Part shown: positions 1 through 10,974 of the stretch, piece by piece | Position numbering within the stretch: the first letter of the stretch is position 1 | Layout of the letters: each line of letters opens with the position of its first letter | Origin: Combretum micranthum | Lineage: Eukaryota; Streptophyta; Magnoliopsida; Myrtales; Combretaceae | Assembly (NCBI GenBank): GCA_024138025.1 | Contig: JAMXBD010001405.1 | Location: 310,001-374,000 of the forward strand | Direction: 5' to 3' | DNA: 64,000 bases | Notes under the pieces: generated by a model | Database searches by the model: none | The model's input: the letters and a program-made list of their open reading frames with translations, nothing else | Told to the model about the DNA's origin: nothing | Made by a program: the position numbers and the translations under genes

Positions 1-660
1 ATCCTTCAAGTAAGTAGGCTTTTTATGTGTTCTGGAACTTCGGTTCGTAACAGATATTGCATCTATGTTTGATTCCATGCTATGCTCGTATCTATATTAG
101 TTACAACACGTTTATGATTTGTTTAGCTTTTACTAACGATTACAATCAAACCGATCTTATTCAAGAGTCCAGATCAATTCCAATCTTGATCAAGACACTT
201 AAATTTTTTTACTCCAATTCTTTTGTAATTAATTTAATTATAGCGTTTGATTATAATAGATCACTCCCTCTTCCATTGAAGACACAAAAGAGGGACTCCA
301 AACATCATTCATTCACTGCTTGCCTAACAAAAGGAAAAAGAAAATCAGAATTTTCTGATAAGTATTCAAAAATCGCATTTAAAATCTTTGTTAACTCAAG
401 ATCAATTGCAATCTCGTTCCAATTTAAAGAGATGAGATTGGACTTATAAATCGTAAAAATTAATATTCTGAAATATCCTCAATTAATTAATATTTATTTA
501 CTTGAATAAATTAGGCGTTTCCTAAAACTTTTCATGTCGATTTGGTTGTTGTTATTTCATCATAGTACAATTTTCACTTAGAATCTCTTTATAACTAAGA
601 CATTGCAACAAAAGAAAACGAAGTACGACTTAAAAAAACCCTAACCCTAACCTTACCACT
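1..660. other. 3' flank of the minus-strand gene, no gene seen
   Basis: AT-rich sequence downstream of the minus-strand gene that stops at 704. A 130-codon open frame at 57-449 (+) has no recognisable motif and an AT-driven composition, so I do not call it. The run AACCCTAACCCTAACC at about 640-656 is a short telomere-like stretch that would lie in the 3' untranslated region of the minus-strand gene. It is far too short to be telomeric DNA. Confidence 0.5.
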
Positions 661-703
661 AATCTGATTAACAAAATCAATCTATTTCATTTCCAATTCG
701 AAC

Positions 704-1092
704 TCAATGTGCCACCAAAACATCATTTCCAAACAAATCAACGACCGGATCCGGCTCGTTCTCGACCGGACTCGTCGGTCCAACGAACCAGACCGCTTTC
801 GCTGCAACAAGCTTCTTCCTCTGAAGACACCGTACACCGCAGATCCTTCCGCTAAAGGAAAGAGAGCCGTCGACGATTGTGTTAATCGAATCTTCGTTAC
901 TTCGAGGATGATCCGCAGGTGAATTGGACAGATCCAGGATAGATGCACAGATCGAAGAGAAAGAAGAAGCGGTTCGGTGAAGTCTGGTGGCGCTGATCCG
1001 GGAGTCTCTGAGTCGAGCGAGTGTGCCTGGCTTGAGGTACTTGAGGTAGGGTTCGGATCTGAGAAGGCTTCGTGTTCTTTCTTCATTTTCAT
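704..1092 (-). CDS. Small protein of unknown function, frameshifted near its start
   Basis: Read on the minus strand, an open frame of 116 residues runs from about 1054 to a TGA at 704-706. It begins with a charged, conserved-looking block (YLKYLKPGTLARLRDSRI), continues through a Ser-rich stretch, and ends with an LVAAKAVWFVGP segment and an acidic tail ending DVLVAH. This frame has no ATG. The only well-placed ATG (1090-1092) lies just after a CT-rich 5' leader, but in a different frame; it encodes about 11 residues (MKMKKEHEAFS) and would join the good frame if one base were restored near 1055. I infer a one-base deletion, giving a protein of about 130 residues, or an unseen upstream exon. 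GC content and codon quality drop outside this interval. I do not recognise the family, and function is unknown. An overlapping 136-codon ATG frame (682-1092) and a 71-codon plus-strand frame (707-922) look like shadows. Confidence 0.55.
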
Positions 1093-1262
1093 TGCAGAGG
1101 GGAAAAAGAGTGACGAGGAGAGAGAGCGAGCGAGATAGAGAGGGGGGAGGAGCGGGATGGAATGTGGTTAGTGATTAGGGTTTTGATTTAAAGAGAGAGT
1201 GAGGGAGAGAGGGGCGGGAAAGGAGGAGGAGGGAAAGAGGAGAGAGAATTGAAAATTAGGGA
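1093..1262 (-). promoter_or_regulatory. CT-rich 5' leader and telo-box of the minus-strand gene
   Basis: On the minus strand, the 170 bases before the ATG at 1092 are strongly pyrimidine-rich (GA-rich as printed), as plant 5' untranslated leaders often are. An AAACCCTAA telo-box lies at about 1175-1185, an element common near start sites of plant growth and housekeeping genes. The position and strand bias support a minus-strand gene start at 1092. No clear TATA box is visible. Confidence 0.45.
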
Positions 1263-1523
1263 TTTCAAAAATGGAAGAAGAAGAGGGAGGGAGACGCGGG
1301 AGAGTTAAGAGGGTCACGAGATCATGGCATTGCAATTTACAAGGTCAATGGAGACTAGAAAAAGGCTTCGTGCGAGATCAACTAATGGATCCAATAATGG
1401 TTCATTATGGGAAAAAAATATCTATAGGGGGAAAAAAACACATAAGCAAACATTTTTTTAGGGCAATATCAATTATTTATTAGCAAATTTTATGTGATGT
1501 GATATTAAGACAACATATCAATA

Positions 1524-1734
1524 TCTATATTATTAAAGTGAAAATGAGGGGTGTGGTGTCTTTAGTGACTTAAATTTTTATTATATTTATTATTCAACAA
1601 ACTTTTTTCAATAAATTTCTATATGTTTTTTTTTCCTTACTTCTCTTTACAATTATAAAAAATAAATTCATCGTATATTTAAATATAAGTATTTTTTTCC
1701 TAGCACACGCATCGCGAGTGCACAAACCATTAGT
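1524..1734 (+). mobile_element. Short non-autonomous Helitron-like fragment
   Basis: The left end begins TCTATATTATTAAAG, similar to plant Helitron 5' ends that start TCTATA-TATTA. The right end has a short hairpin (GCAC-A-CGC / GCG-A-GTGC at about 1703-1721) followed by a short spacer and ATTAGT, close to the CTRRT terminus expected 10-12 bases after a Helitron hairpin. The flanks would be A and A rather than the canonical A/T target, and there is no coding capacity. The family is inferred from end structure only. Confidence 0.4.
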
Positions 1735-1827
1735 AACTCTTAAAGATCAATAAGGAGATTTATCAAACAAGATTTAATATAAACACTTCTTACTTTCATA
1801 TGCACAAACTACTTCTCCCCCTAATAA

Positions 1828-2125
1828 AAAATGTCAAATTTGATACCTAAATTTTATAAAAAATTCAATTGGATACTTGAATTTTGAAACAATTGACTTT
1901 TTATAATATTTAATCAATGCTATATGATATTAGGAAAAATGGTAAAAATTTAATGATATACTATCTCTTCTAAGTCGACAAACAAAGTAAGTAGTGTTAA
2001 GAAGTTTGTAAAAATAGCTATAGAAACTTAATTGTATATTAAATTAACAACTTCGAAATTTAGATACTAAATTGATTTTTTGTGTAAAATTTAACTACTA
2101 AATTTAAAATTCATCCTTTCTAGAA
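1828..2125. repeat. MITE, family A (terminal inverted repeats)
   Basis: The left end (AATGTCAAATTTGATACC, then TTCAATTGGATACTTGAATTTTG) is mirrored on the opposite strand at the right end (ATCAATTTAGTATCTAAATTTCG). Related sequence recurs at about 40.67-41.70, 43.74-44.31 and 46.19-46.39 kb. The unit is about 300 bp, non-coding and AT-rich, consistent with a non-autonomous DNA transposon. No clean target duplication was seen. Confidence 0.5.
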
Positions 2126-3200
2126 AATGAAATTTATATTTATTTGAATTTTCTAATTTTGATCTATATCCGATATGCATTCATATCTAGTTTGTTTAAT
2201 TTGTTCATTAGTAAAAAATATATGATTTTATCTATATTTATTTTTTTATAAATGTCAAAATGATCCAAAAAAGACGAATCAAACAGATAAGATGGGTCTA
2301 CAATGACATTGTATAAGAAACCGAGTCAAAACATGACAGCATCATTAGTACCTACTCTACCGAGCAATTTCTTAAAATCCAATAGTCAATATACGATTAA
2401 GTTGAGATAATGAATTTGAAAAAATAAAAAGTGAAAAAAAATGCTAACTACCTCAATAAACGCATGCCATGATTGCTATGACTTCTTAGTCATTTCCAAC
2501 TCCACCCTTCGTATAATAGAGAGGAATTATATTTGATAAACTTGAAATAACATCAGATCAAGAAACCAAACCAATGCTTTTCGCATGCTAGTCATGCCAT
2601 CACATCAACAAAAAGGTCATATAGAACTATAAATTATTATAAAAAATAAACCCATGTTCAATGACAACATTTATTCACACCAAAAAAGTCGGCCACAAAA
2701 ATCATTTATTGATTAGAATTTTAAGAAATTGATAAAGAAAGTTTGATATAATAAAATCATCTACGGTCAACATTAAAACATCAAACTCTGGCGACTCGCG
2801 TTTTATAAAGATAGGAAAGAATAAAACAAGGGAGTCTTAATGGAGGATGCATACATACATGCAACTTAATATTCTATCACCACGGCTTCGTGCCTGTTAA
2901 AAATAAACCAAATATTCTTTACAGTATCATTTGATTTTTAAAAGCTAAACATATTTATTTTACATTGTAATTATGATGCATAAATAAGATAGAAAACATC
3001 TATACAGGGAAATCACATTATGATGTTAAATTACCAACACAAAAGTAACTGCAAAGATGAAGCATATTAGATAACATTCATAGTAAGAATCCTCTTGAAA
3101 GATGGCATAATCGATGAGCATAAGTAACAATTTCAATCCATTTAATGACATCAACAAACGCAATAGCAGTAATAGCACTGTGTTTTTTTTTTTTTTCATA
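2126..3200. other. Intergenic, nothing recognised
   Basis: AT-rich sequence without a credible ORF, paired repeat or RNA gene. It ends at a poly-T run (about 3181-3197) next to the family B MITE. Confidence 0.5.
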
Positions 3201-3204
3201 TAAG

Positions 3205-3607
3205 TAAATTATATATATAAATTACACTAAAAGATCTCAACATTTTGGTATAGGTTCATTTAAGATCTTAACATTTCAAAATATTCAAAAGAGATTCCAG
3301 TATTTAGAAAATGGTCTTTTGGGTTTTAATTGAATATTTCTCCAATTGATACATATTAATGGAGACCTTAGAAAAAGATTTTGTGAGTTTTAATTAAATA
3401 TTTTTCTAATTGATGCGTGTCAATTGAGACATTGATTTACCAACTTTTACAAATGTTGGTACCTCTTTTTGAACTACACAAAAATGTTAGAACCTCGATT
3501 GACCAACTTATCCAAATATTAGAACCTTTTTTGAATTTTTCGAAATATTGAGATCTTAAATGAACTTAGCCCTAAACGTTGTGACGTTCTGGCATAATTC
3601 AACCACT
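3205..3607. repeat. MITE, family B (terminal inverted repeats)
   Basis: The left end reads AAGATCTCAACATTTTGG then GGTTCATTTAAGATCTTAAC. The right end on the opposite strand reads CACAACGTTTAGGGCTAAG then TTCATTTAAGATCTCAATA, giving inverted repeats of about 60 bp. The interior also repeats 'AATTGAATATTTCTCCAATTGA'-like segments. Related copies are at about 42.05-42.44 and 63.40-63.69 kb. There is no coding capacity. Confidence 0.5.
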
Positions 3608-3785
3608 ACATATAATAAAAAGACAAAAACATAGTTAGGAAATGTGGTCCCCATTACACATGAACACCATAACAAAGCATACATCATCAGCCATTCTTTG
3701 GCTTTATCCTCCTACTAGAGTTTTTATACATGAAAGCTTTCTTAATAAGGGAGTTGCATGGAAAGGGGAAAGGCAAGAGCGCCTT

Positions 3786-6358
3786 TCACTTCACAACTTC
3801 AGGTGGGACAAAACATATTCGCTCCTCCATTTCTTCCTTACTTGGTGGATGTGCCATTAGATTTGTTGCAACCTTACCATGCCTAGACACACAAAATAGT
3901 AACACTTGATCAAAGCAAGACATCCTTTCCCTTGCAAGCTTGAGCAGCGTGTTGAAATTTATTTTGCATAGTACTTTGATTTATAAGCATCTTCAAAGCT
4001 TGCTTTGAGCTTATGTGTGTGTCTATCATGTGAAAACCTAGTTTTCTGCAAGCCCCAATAGAGTCCCCAAATGTTTATGTTTTAAATGTCAACCTGTCCG
4101 ATCTGCTTTGAGAACCCCATTATCCATCTACCTTCTTCATCTAAGAAAACTCCTCCTATCGTTGCTTTACCCCGTATTATAAAGGCATCAATAAAAAGTC
4201 AAATGGTCGGGCTTTATTGCCCCATTGGGTTTTATGGAGGAGTTTGTTTTTGTTTTACCTTTAAAAAAAAAGGAATTAGTGCCCAAAATTCATTTGCAAT
4301 GTTTAGGATTTGTGTATGTAAATGTTGGTTTGAGTTTTGTCCATGTACATTAATTCATTTCTTTCTTTCTACATCTGTAGCAGGGCGAAGAAGAAGGTGA
4401 TTGACTAAGGCTCTTCATCTACTTCCCATATAGATACGGTAGTTTTACTATTCAACATAATTCACGTCGTTAATTCCTAGCTTTCCATTTTTTTAAGTGT
4501 TGTGGTTATAGGTTCTGCTATATGGTTATCATGGTCGAGTAAGATTTTAAAGCGTGTTCTAAAGTTTCAAATTCAATCTGACATCTAGGCCATTTTATGT
4601 TTATGTCTGATATCAAAGATTTACTTTTTTGTACAATAGGTATGCTATTATTTAATGCTCTCCATACAAAGACTTCGGCTTTTGGATTGAGTGGTGAGGT
4701 CCAGAGCTATTTGAGTTGTGAGGTGATTTGGTGGTTTGGTATGAGTTGATGATAGATTGCTATTCATTGTATTCTTTCTTTTGATTCGGTTCTTATGGAG
4801 AGGTGTTTTGTTTCTTTAGTTTTAAACAGATTGGCCTAATCTAGTTTATGATCCATGTGCTAATGGGGTAGCTAATATCTTCCTCATTCCGGTTTGTCTT
4901 TTACTTCCATCAATCATACACTATGTTTTGTAGTGCATTTAGATCATGTGGTTGTAAAATATTTTGTTCAATAATCCCAATCTTGACCCATTGTCACTCC
5001 AAAATTTGCATTGTTTCCTTTTTCCTATGGTGTATTAACTATTTTCCATTAAGCATTAATGTCCCTTCACTATTTCCTTTCATCAGGGTAAGTTACATGC
5101 ATTTGACATCCCTTAGCTTACCCATATTCTATCCCTATATTTTTCCTTCATTAATTGACACCATGCTTTGTTCATATGTGCCTTGAAGGCTTTTTTCTAT
5201 TTTCCAGGATGTGCATCTATGGAGTTTGTTATCCAGTTCTAGTCCGTTGTGTTCCTTTACGGTAGCGCATTTCTCCTACAAAAACCAATGGATTTTCTTT
5301 CTATTTGCTATTTCCCCAAACAAAGTTTCTAAACAAAATGTCAAGTTTCTGCAAAGTTTCTAGTGGAACTGTTGATACTTGTAGGATGTGATTTGGAAGT
5401 GCTTGTATGATAGATTTTTCAAGGAGCAAACAGCTTGCCATATTGAGGAATCATTCTTTCCATCCCAAAAGCTTTGTTTGGATCTTGGCCATCAAGTAAT
5501 GACATTAGATGGATTTGACTTTCTTACCTTGATGCACTGGGAATCCCAGGTACTTTCCTATAAAGTTAGTTGCTCCTAGTTTGGTTATGTCCTTTATTTT
5601 TCATTTTTAGTTTGCTGACACATTCTTAGTAAAGATTATTTTTTATTTTTCTTTGCTTATTTACAGTCCAGACCAATGCTTAAATGAGTCTGAGATGTGT
5701 TTGGTTGCCTTAGTTTATTTAACTATTGCCTTAGCAGTGATAATCACATCATCCAGGAAAAAAAAAGGTGCGAAAAGTAACGTAATGTACCTTTTATCCT
5801 AATAGGTTCCCATATGTTTACCTTTATTAACTTTTCTATTAGTTTTGGTAGTATTTCCATGCCCATTATAAAAAGATAAGGGGAGATGGGGTTTCCTTGT
5901 CGTATTCCCCTAGTCATATGAAAAACGAGGAAAGGTGTGCCATTAACTAATACCTCAAAGACCATGGTGGTTATGTCTAACATTATGAGTTTTATTATGT
6001 GTCTTAGGATTTGCAGACGGGAAAGTGTATTTCACAAAGTCCAGTTCAATATGGTCAAGAGCCTTTTATAAGTTTATCTTGAGAAATATCCTCGCTTCCT
6101 TGCATTTTCTTTTCTTTTTTTCACTGTATAATAGTTCTCTCAATAAGATGATTATCAACTGTTATTTTTCCTTTAATGAAACTTGTTTGATAGGGGTTGG
6201 TGATTCTATTGAGGTAAGGTTGCAATCTCACTGTTGTAATTTTTTATATCATCTTACATATTATGGTGCATAGGCTTATTGGTCTAAGTTGCATTACTTG
6301 ATTTGCTCTTTGTATTTTGGGTATAGCTACCAATTAAGCACTATTGATGGAAGGCTTT
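3786..6358 (-). pseudogene. LINE (L1-type) ORF2 remnant, main part: RT, zf-RVT and RNase H
   Basis: Read on the minus strand in several frames, the order matches a plant L1-type ORF2. The reverse transcriptase has LRPISLCTI (about 6290), TSFIKG-ITVDNHLI (about 6170), a KALDHIELDF-like block (about 6050), GIRQGNPISPYLF (about 5900) and a degenerate catalytic FLDD box (about 5750; the usual form is FADD). These are followed by YLGFPVHQGKK (about 5540) and NFVWGN (about 5320). A zf-RVT-like block FVWRALNNSIP with CQIEFETLEHAL lies at about 4560-4720. RNase H has GGVFLDEEGRWIMGFS (about 4150) and runs to a stop at 3786. Many stops and frameshifts show it is dead. The 5' part continues at 11578-11830, beyond the Copia insertion. 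No poly(A) end was identified. Confidence 0.85.
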
Positions 6359-6974
6359 TGTTGGGATGTAGATCCAACTCATATGGATCTATATCCAAGT
6401 GCATCCTAAATATACATTGGATATATTTAGAATAAGACTTGAATATAAGGAGTATTTATAAAAGTCAAAGCTGGTCAACATAGATATTAATGGCATAATA
6501 ACGAGAATTTAATACAGCTTTGAAACTGCCATTTTTTTTTTCAACGCCAGCTTTGAATGCCAATTTATGTGTCTTTTGAATTTCCTTTTGTAATTCTCCT
6601 TATTATAGTCTTGTAATTATAAATTGATAGTGAGAGACAATAAAAACACACAGAAATGAGAGAATACATATAGAGAGACACACCAGGAGGGGCTATCTTG
6701 GATCCTAGAAAGAAATTATAGGGGGAGAAAGGCCCAATTGTGTTGTTGTATTCTAGATGCACTAGCATTGCTAGTGTTGAATAGTTATAATTTCCATTGT
6801 TAATTATAGTGGATGGTTTAGTGTGTGGCGGTCCCATGGTTTTTCCCTAGTTTGGGTTTTTCATGTTAAATCTTGGTTATTGATATTTTCACATTTTGAT
6901 TTTATACTTGTTGTTTGTTTGTGATTTTTTTTCACGCTTTCGGAAAGAAAAAGATTGGATTTTTTTCCCCAACA
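6359..6974 (+). repeat. 5' LTR of Copia 1
   Basis: 616 bp, begins TGTTGGGATG and ends CCCCAACA, so the termini are the short inverted repeat TGTTG/CAACA. It is paired with 10975-11577. Confidence 0.92.
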
Positions 6975-6976
6975 AG

Positions 6977-6992
6977 TGGTATCAAAGCTCCA
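6977..6992 (+). other. Primer binding site of Copia 1
   Basis: TGGTATCAAAGCTCC lies two bases after the 5' LTR and is one change away from the common plant Copia site TGGTATCAGAGC, complementary to the 3' end of initiator methionine tRNA. Confidence 0.85.
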
Positions 6993-7067
6993 AGTCAATA
7001 TATATATATATATATACACACGCACAAAGGTAAGATTTTTAGGGTTTCTTCTTCTTCTATCTAATAA

Positions 7068-7835
7068 GTGCAAGCCATAGCTAAATCCTTGGGGTCAATG
7101 ATCAAATTAACGGCATCAAATTATTCCATATGTAAAGTGACGATGGAGGATTTGTTATATTGCAAAGATCTCTATTTGCCATTGGGTGGTGATACAACGA
7201 AGCCTAAGGACAAGTCTGATCAAGATTGGGTGATCATGCATAGAAAGACTGTTGGATATATCCGGCAGTGGGTTAATCATAACATCTTCCATCACGTTGC
7301 TCGGGAGACAAAGGCAGATGTCTTTTGGAGGAAATTAGGGTTAATGTTTGAAAGGCAAACCTCCTTGAACAAAACCTCCTTGATTAGGAGGGTTGTAAAT
7401 TTGAAATACAATGACGGCTCCAATATGTCTGAGCATTTAAGTGAATTTCAAGAGCTTGTAAATCAACTAACTTCAATGAAACTTGCTCTTGATGATGAAA
7501 TATAGGCACTTCTGTTGCTGAGTTCGCTGCCAGAGAGCTGGAGACACTAGTTGTGTCAGTTAGTAATTCAGCTCCGATGGAAGGCTGACGTTAGAGATGG
7601 TAAATGACGGTTTGATGAATGAATGCCAGGAGGAAAGATTTGGGGATAAATCCCGATTCTAGGGCACTTGTGGCTAATAGATCTGACAAAAGAGGCAGAA
7701 GCAGAAATAGAGGCTCAGATGATAAATCCAATAAGTCTGACAAATCCAATGGTAGATCTAAGTCAAGAAATAGGAATGCAAAATGTTTTTATTGCAACAA
7801 GTTGGCCCATTACAAAAGAGATTGTAGATTGTGGA
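7068..7835 (+). pseudogene. Copia 1 gag with zinc knuckle
   Basis: The frame at 7068-7505 encodes the Copia capsid-like region (YCKDLYLPLG, SLIRRVVNLKY, MSEHLSEFQELVNQL). It starts on GTG where an ATG would be expected and stops at a TAG at 7503-7505. After this the gag frame resumes (ARRKDLG at about 7625) and reaches a CCHC knuckle CFYCNKLAHYKRDC (about 7783-7825). The lost start and internal stops mean no intact Gag can be made. Confidence 0.85.
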
Positions 7836-9400
7836 AGGAAAAGAAAGAAAAGGGGAACGACGAAGACAAGGACGATGAGTCTACTGCTATAGCAGCAAGA
7901 GATGAGGTTATTATCACATGGGATGAAAATTGTGTTAGTTTGACTAGTCATGATAGTGACTGGGTGATAGATTATGGTGCCTTGTTTCATGTGACTGCAT
8001 ATGAGGAATTTTACTCATCTTACACTGCATGCAATTTTGGTAATGTAAGGATGGAAAATAATGAGACTTCAAAAATTTTTGGCATTGGAAATATGCTGTT
8101 GGAAAATAACACTGGGTGCGAGCTCTTACTTAGAGATGTGAGACATGTACCGGATATTCATCTAAACCTAATTTCTACAAGTAAATTAGATGATGACGGT
8201 TATCAGTCATTTTCGTGAGAGCAGATGGAAGCTCGCCATGGGATCTTTGATTGTTGCCAAAGGAAAGAAATTAAATACACTATATCTAATGACAGCTAAA
8301 TTAGATAAGGAGATGTAAATTTGACAAGTGAATCCTCAATGGATTTATGGCATAAGAGCTTGGGCATATGAGTGAAAAAGGGCTTCAGATGCTTGTGAAG
8401 AAGCAGCTTCTACCAGATCCTAAAGGAATTCCCATGAAGACCTGTACTGATTGTCTACTGGTAAGCAACGTAGGGTTGCGTTTCAGAGAAATTCTTCTTC
8501 CAGGAAAGCACGTGTTCTTTGACCTAATTCATATAGACCTTTGTTACGTGAAAGACAGGTAGATTGGTAGTGCTTTGTATTTTGTTGCTTTTATAGATGA
8601 TCACTCTAGGAAGCTTTGGACTTATGCTTTGAAGTCCAAGGATCATGTACTAAATGTGTTCAAGCAGTTTTATTCTATAGTGGAAAGAGAATCTGGGAGA
8701 AAATTGATTTGTGTTAGTGCAAACAGTGGAGGGGAATATAGAGAACCGTTTGAAGAATATTGTAATACTCAGGGAATTAAATTGGAAAACACAGTTCTAA
8801 AGACTCCACAACAGAATGTTGTTACTGAGAGGATGAATCGCACTATCACTGAAAGAGTAAAGTGCATGTTACCAAACGCCAAGTTGCCCAAATCATTTTA
8901 GGGTGAAACCATGATGACAGCTGTAGATTTGATAAATCTATCTCCTTCATATGCTCTAGATGGAGATATTCCTGAGCAGGCATGGTCAAGTAAACATATT
9001 TCTTATGATCACTTGAAAGTTTTTGGATGCAAGGCATTTATGCACATCTTAAAGGATGAAAGAGGAAAGCTTGATGCTAAATCCAAATAGTGTATGTTCC
9101 TTGGATATGCACATGATCAATATGGTTACAGATTATGGGATCCATCAAAAAAGAAGGTGATCAGGAGCAGAGATGTGGTTTTTCTAGAAGACCAAACAAT
9201 AGAAAATCCTCAGCTCAGATCCCTACTAGTATTGATCCAGTGCCTTTGCCTGAAACTTTTACTGATGGGGGAGGTGTAAAAGATACACATGAAAAGATTC
9301 AGGAGCCTCAAGAGCAGGTCTAGTTAAGGAGATCTTCAAGGGAAAGAAGACCATCGGTGAGGTATGATTCACAAGAATTTGTAATGCTGACAGATGGGGG
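7836..9400 (+). pseudogene. Copia 1 protease and integrase region
   Basis: The protease motif reads D-Y-G-A (about 7970) instead of the usual D-S/T-G-A. The integrase zinc-finger region (8340-8470) has a one-base loss inside the H-containing block. The core (8575-8901) keeps IDDHSRKLW and the ERMNRT glutamate, but the block that normally reads SDNGGEY is SANSGGEY, so the second catalytic Asp is missing. The C-terminal block LGYAHDQYGYRLWDP lies at about 9097-9140. Stops occur at 8218, 8562 and 8901. Confidence 0.85.
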
Positions 9401-9452
9401 AGAACCCGAGTCATACCAGGAAGCAGTATCTCATGTGAAGAAAAAGGAGTAG

Positions 9453-10927
9453 TTGAAAGCCATACAGGAGGAAATCAAATCCTTGCATGAGAACAAGACT
9501 TATGATCTTGTGAAATTACCTAAGGGCAAAAGACCCCTGAAAAACAAATGGGTTTATAGGTTAAAGACTGAGGAAAAGAGTTCACAGCCTAGGTACAAAG
9601 CAAGACTGGTTGTGAAGGGGTTCAATCAACAAAAGAAGGTAGATTTTAATGAAATTTTTTCATCAGTAGTGAAGATGTCTTCCATCAGGGTTGTCTTAAG
9701 TATAGCAGCTAGTCTAGATTTGGAGATTGAACAGATGGATGTGAAGACTGCTTTCCTTTATGGAGACTTTGAGGAAGAGATCTACATGGAGCAATCTAAA
9801 GGTTTTAAGATCAAGGGGAAGGAAAATCTTGTCTGTAGGTTGAAGAAAAGTCTGTATGGACTGAAGCAAGTGCCAAGGCAGTGGTATAAAGTGTTTGATT
9901 CCTTCATAGTTGATCAGGGCTACACCAGAACTATTGCTGATTCTTATGTTTTTGTGAAGACGTTTCCAGATGGTGAGTTTCTAATTCTTCTATTATATGT
10001 TGATGATATGTTGATTGTCAGCAAGGATGTTAAGAAGATACAAGAATTAAAATTATCATTGAGTAAGAGAAAGACTTAAGACTCGCACGCCAAATCCTTG
10101 GAATAAGGATTGAAAGAGATAAGAAAGGCAAGAAATTGTGGTTAACACAGGAGAGACATCTTGAGAAAGTGTTGGAGAGGTTCAATATGAGCAAGGCCAA
10201 ACCAATTTCTTCTCCACTTGCAGGTCACTTCAAATTGAGTGCTCAACAATATCCTAAAAGTGAGGCAGAGAAGGAGGACATGAAGAAGATCCCGTATGCT
10301 TTAGTAGTTGGCAGTTTGATGTCTGTCATGGTGTACACAAGACAGAATATTGCTCATGCAGTTGGCATTATAAGCCGCTTTCTTTCGAATCTAGGTAAAA
10401 AGCATTGGACCGCTGTTAAATGGATTCTTAGATATCTCAGTAGCACTTCCAGATTTAGTTTATAGTTTAAGGAAGGTAGTAGATCTACATTGGAAGGTTT
10501 TTCAAATGCTGATATGGCAGAGGATTTAGATTCCATGAAAACCACATCAGGGTACTTGATTACATATGAAAGGGAAGCGGTTTCATGGCAATCTAGATTG
10601 CAAAAGTGTGTTGCTCTTTCTACTACTGAGGGTAAATATGTAGCTGTTACAAAAGCCTGTAAAGAGATTTTGTGGATGAGAAAATTCTTTGAAGAATTGG
10701 GTCACGAGCAAGAGCGGTTGAAGTTGTTTCGTGACAGCCAAAGTGATATTTATTTGAGCAGGAATCCAATGTTTCATTCTAGATCAAAACACATAGATGT
10801 TAGGTATCATCGGATTCGGAATGTTCTGGAGTCAAAACAATTGAAACTGGAAAAAATTCATACTGATAACAATCCATTAGATATGATGACTAAGGCTCTA
10901 CCCAAGGATAAACATATCTTTTACTGA
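9453..10927 (+). pseudogene. Copia 1 reverse transcriptase and RNase H
   Basis: The RT block 9453-10079 contains KARLVVKGFNQ, QMDVKTAFLYGD, KSLYGLKQ and the catalytic box YVDDM (about 9999). A frameshift near 10075 breaks it. The thumb/connection is at 10080-10465, then a TAG at 10463-10465. RNase H (10466-10927) has SNADMAEDLD, AVSWQSRLQKCVALSTTEGKY, RDSQSDIYL and SKHIDVRYH. The usual TTEAEY is TTEGKY, losing a catalytic Glu. Confidence 0.9.
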
Positions 10928-10960
10928 CAAAGGCGGGTGTGATGGAACTCCCCATTTGAG

Positions 10961-10974
10961 CTGGAGGGGGAGAT
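10961..10974 (+). other. Polypurine tract of Copia 1
   Basis: CTGGAGGGGGAGAT directly precedes the 3' LTR, the expected place for the plus-strand primer. Confidence 0.8.

Noticed and set aside
57..449. 130-codon plus-strand open frame at the left edge
   Set aside because: AT-driven composition, no motif, and it lies in the 3' flank of the better-supported minus-strand gene.
640..656. Telomeric repeat
   Set aside because: Just over two CCCTAA units, without the plant seven-base period.
682..1092. 136-codon minus-strand ATG frame as the true product
   Set aside because: Only its first residues are credible. The overlapping minus-strand frame ending at 704 looks far more protein-like.
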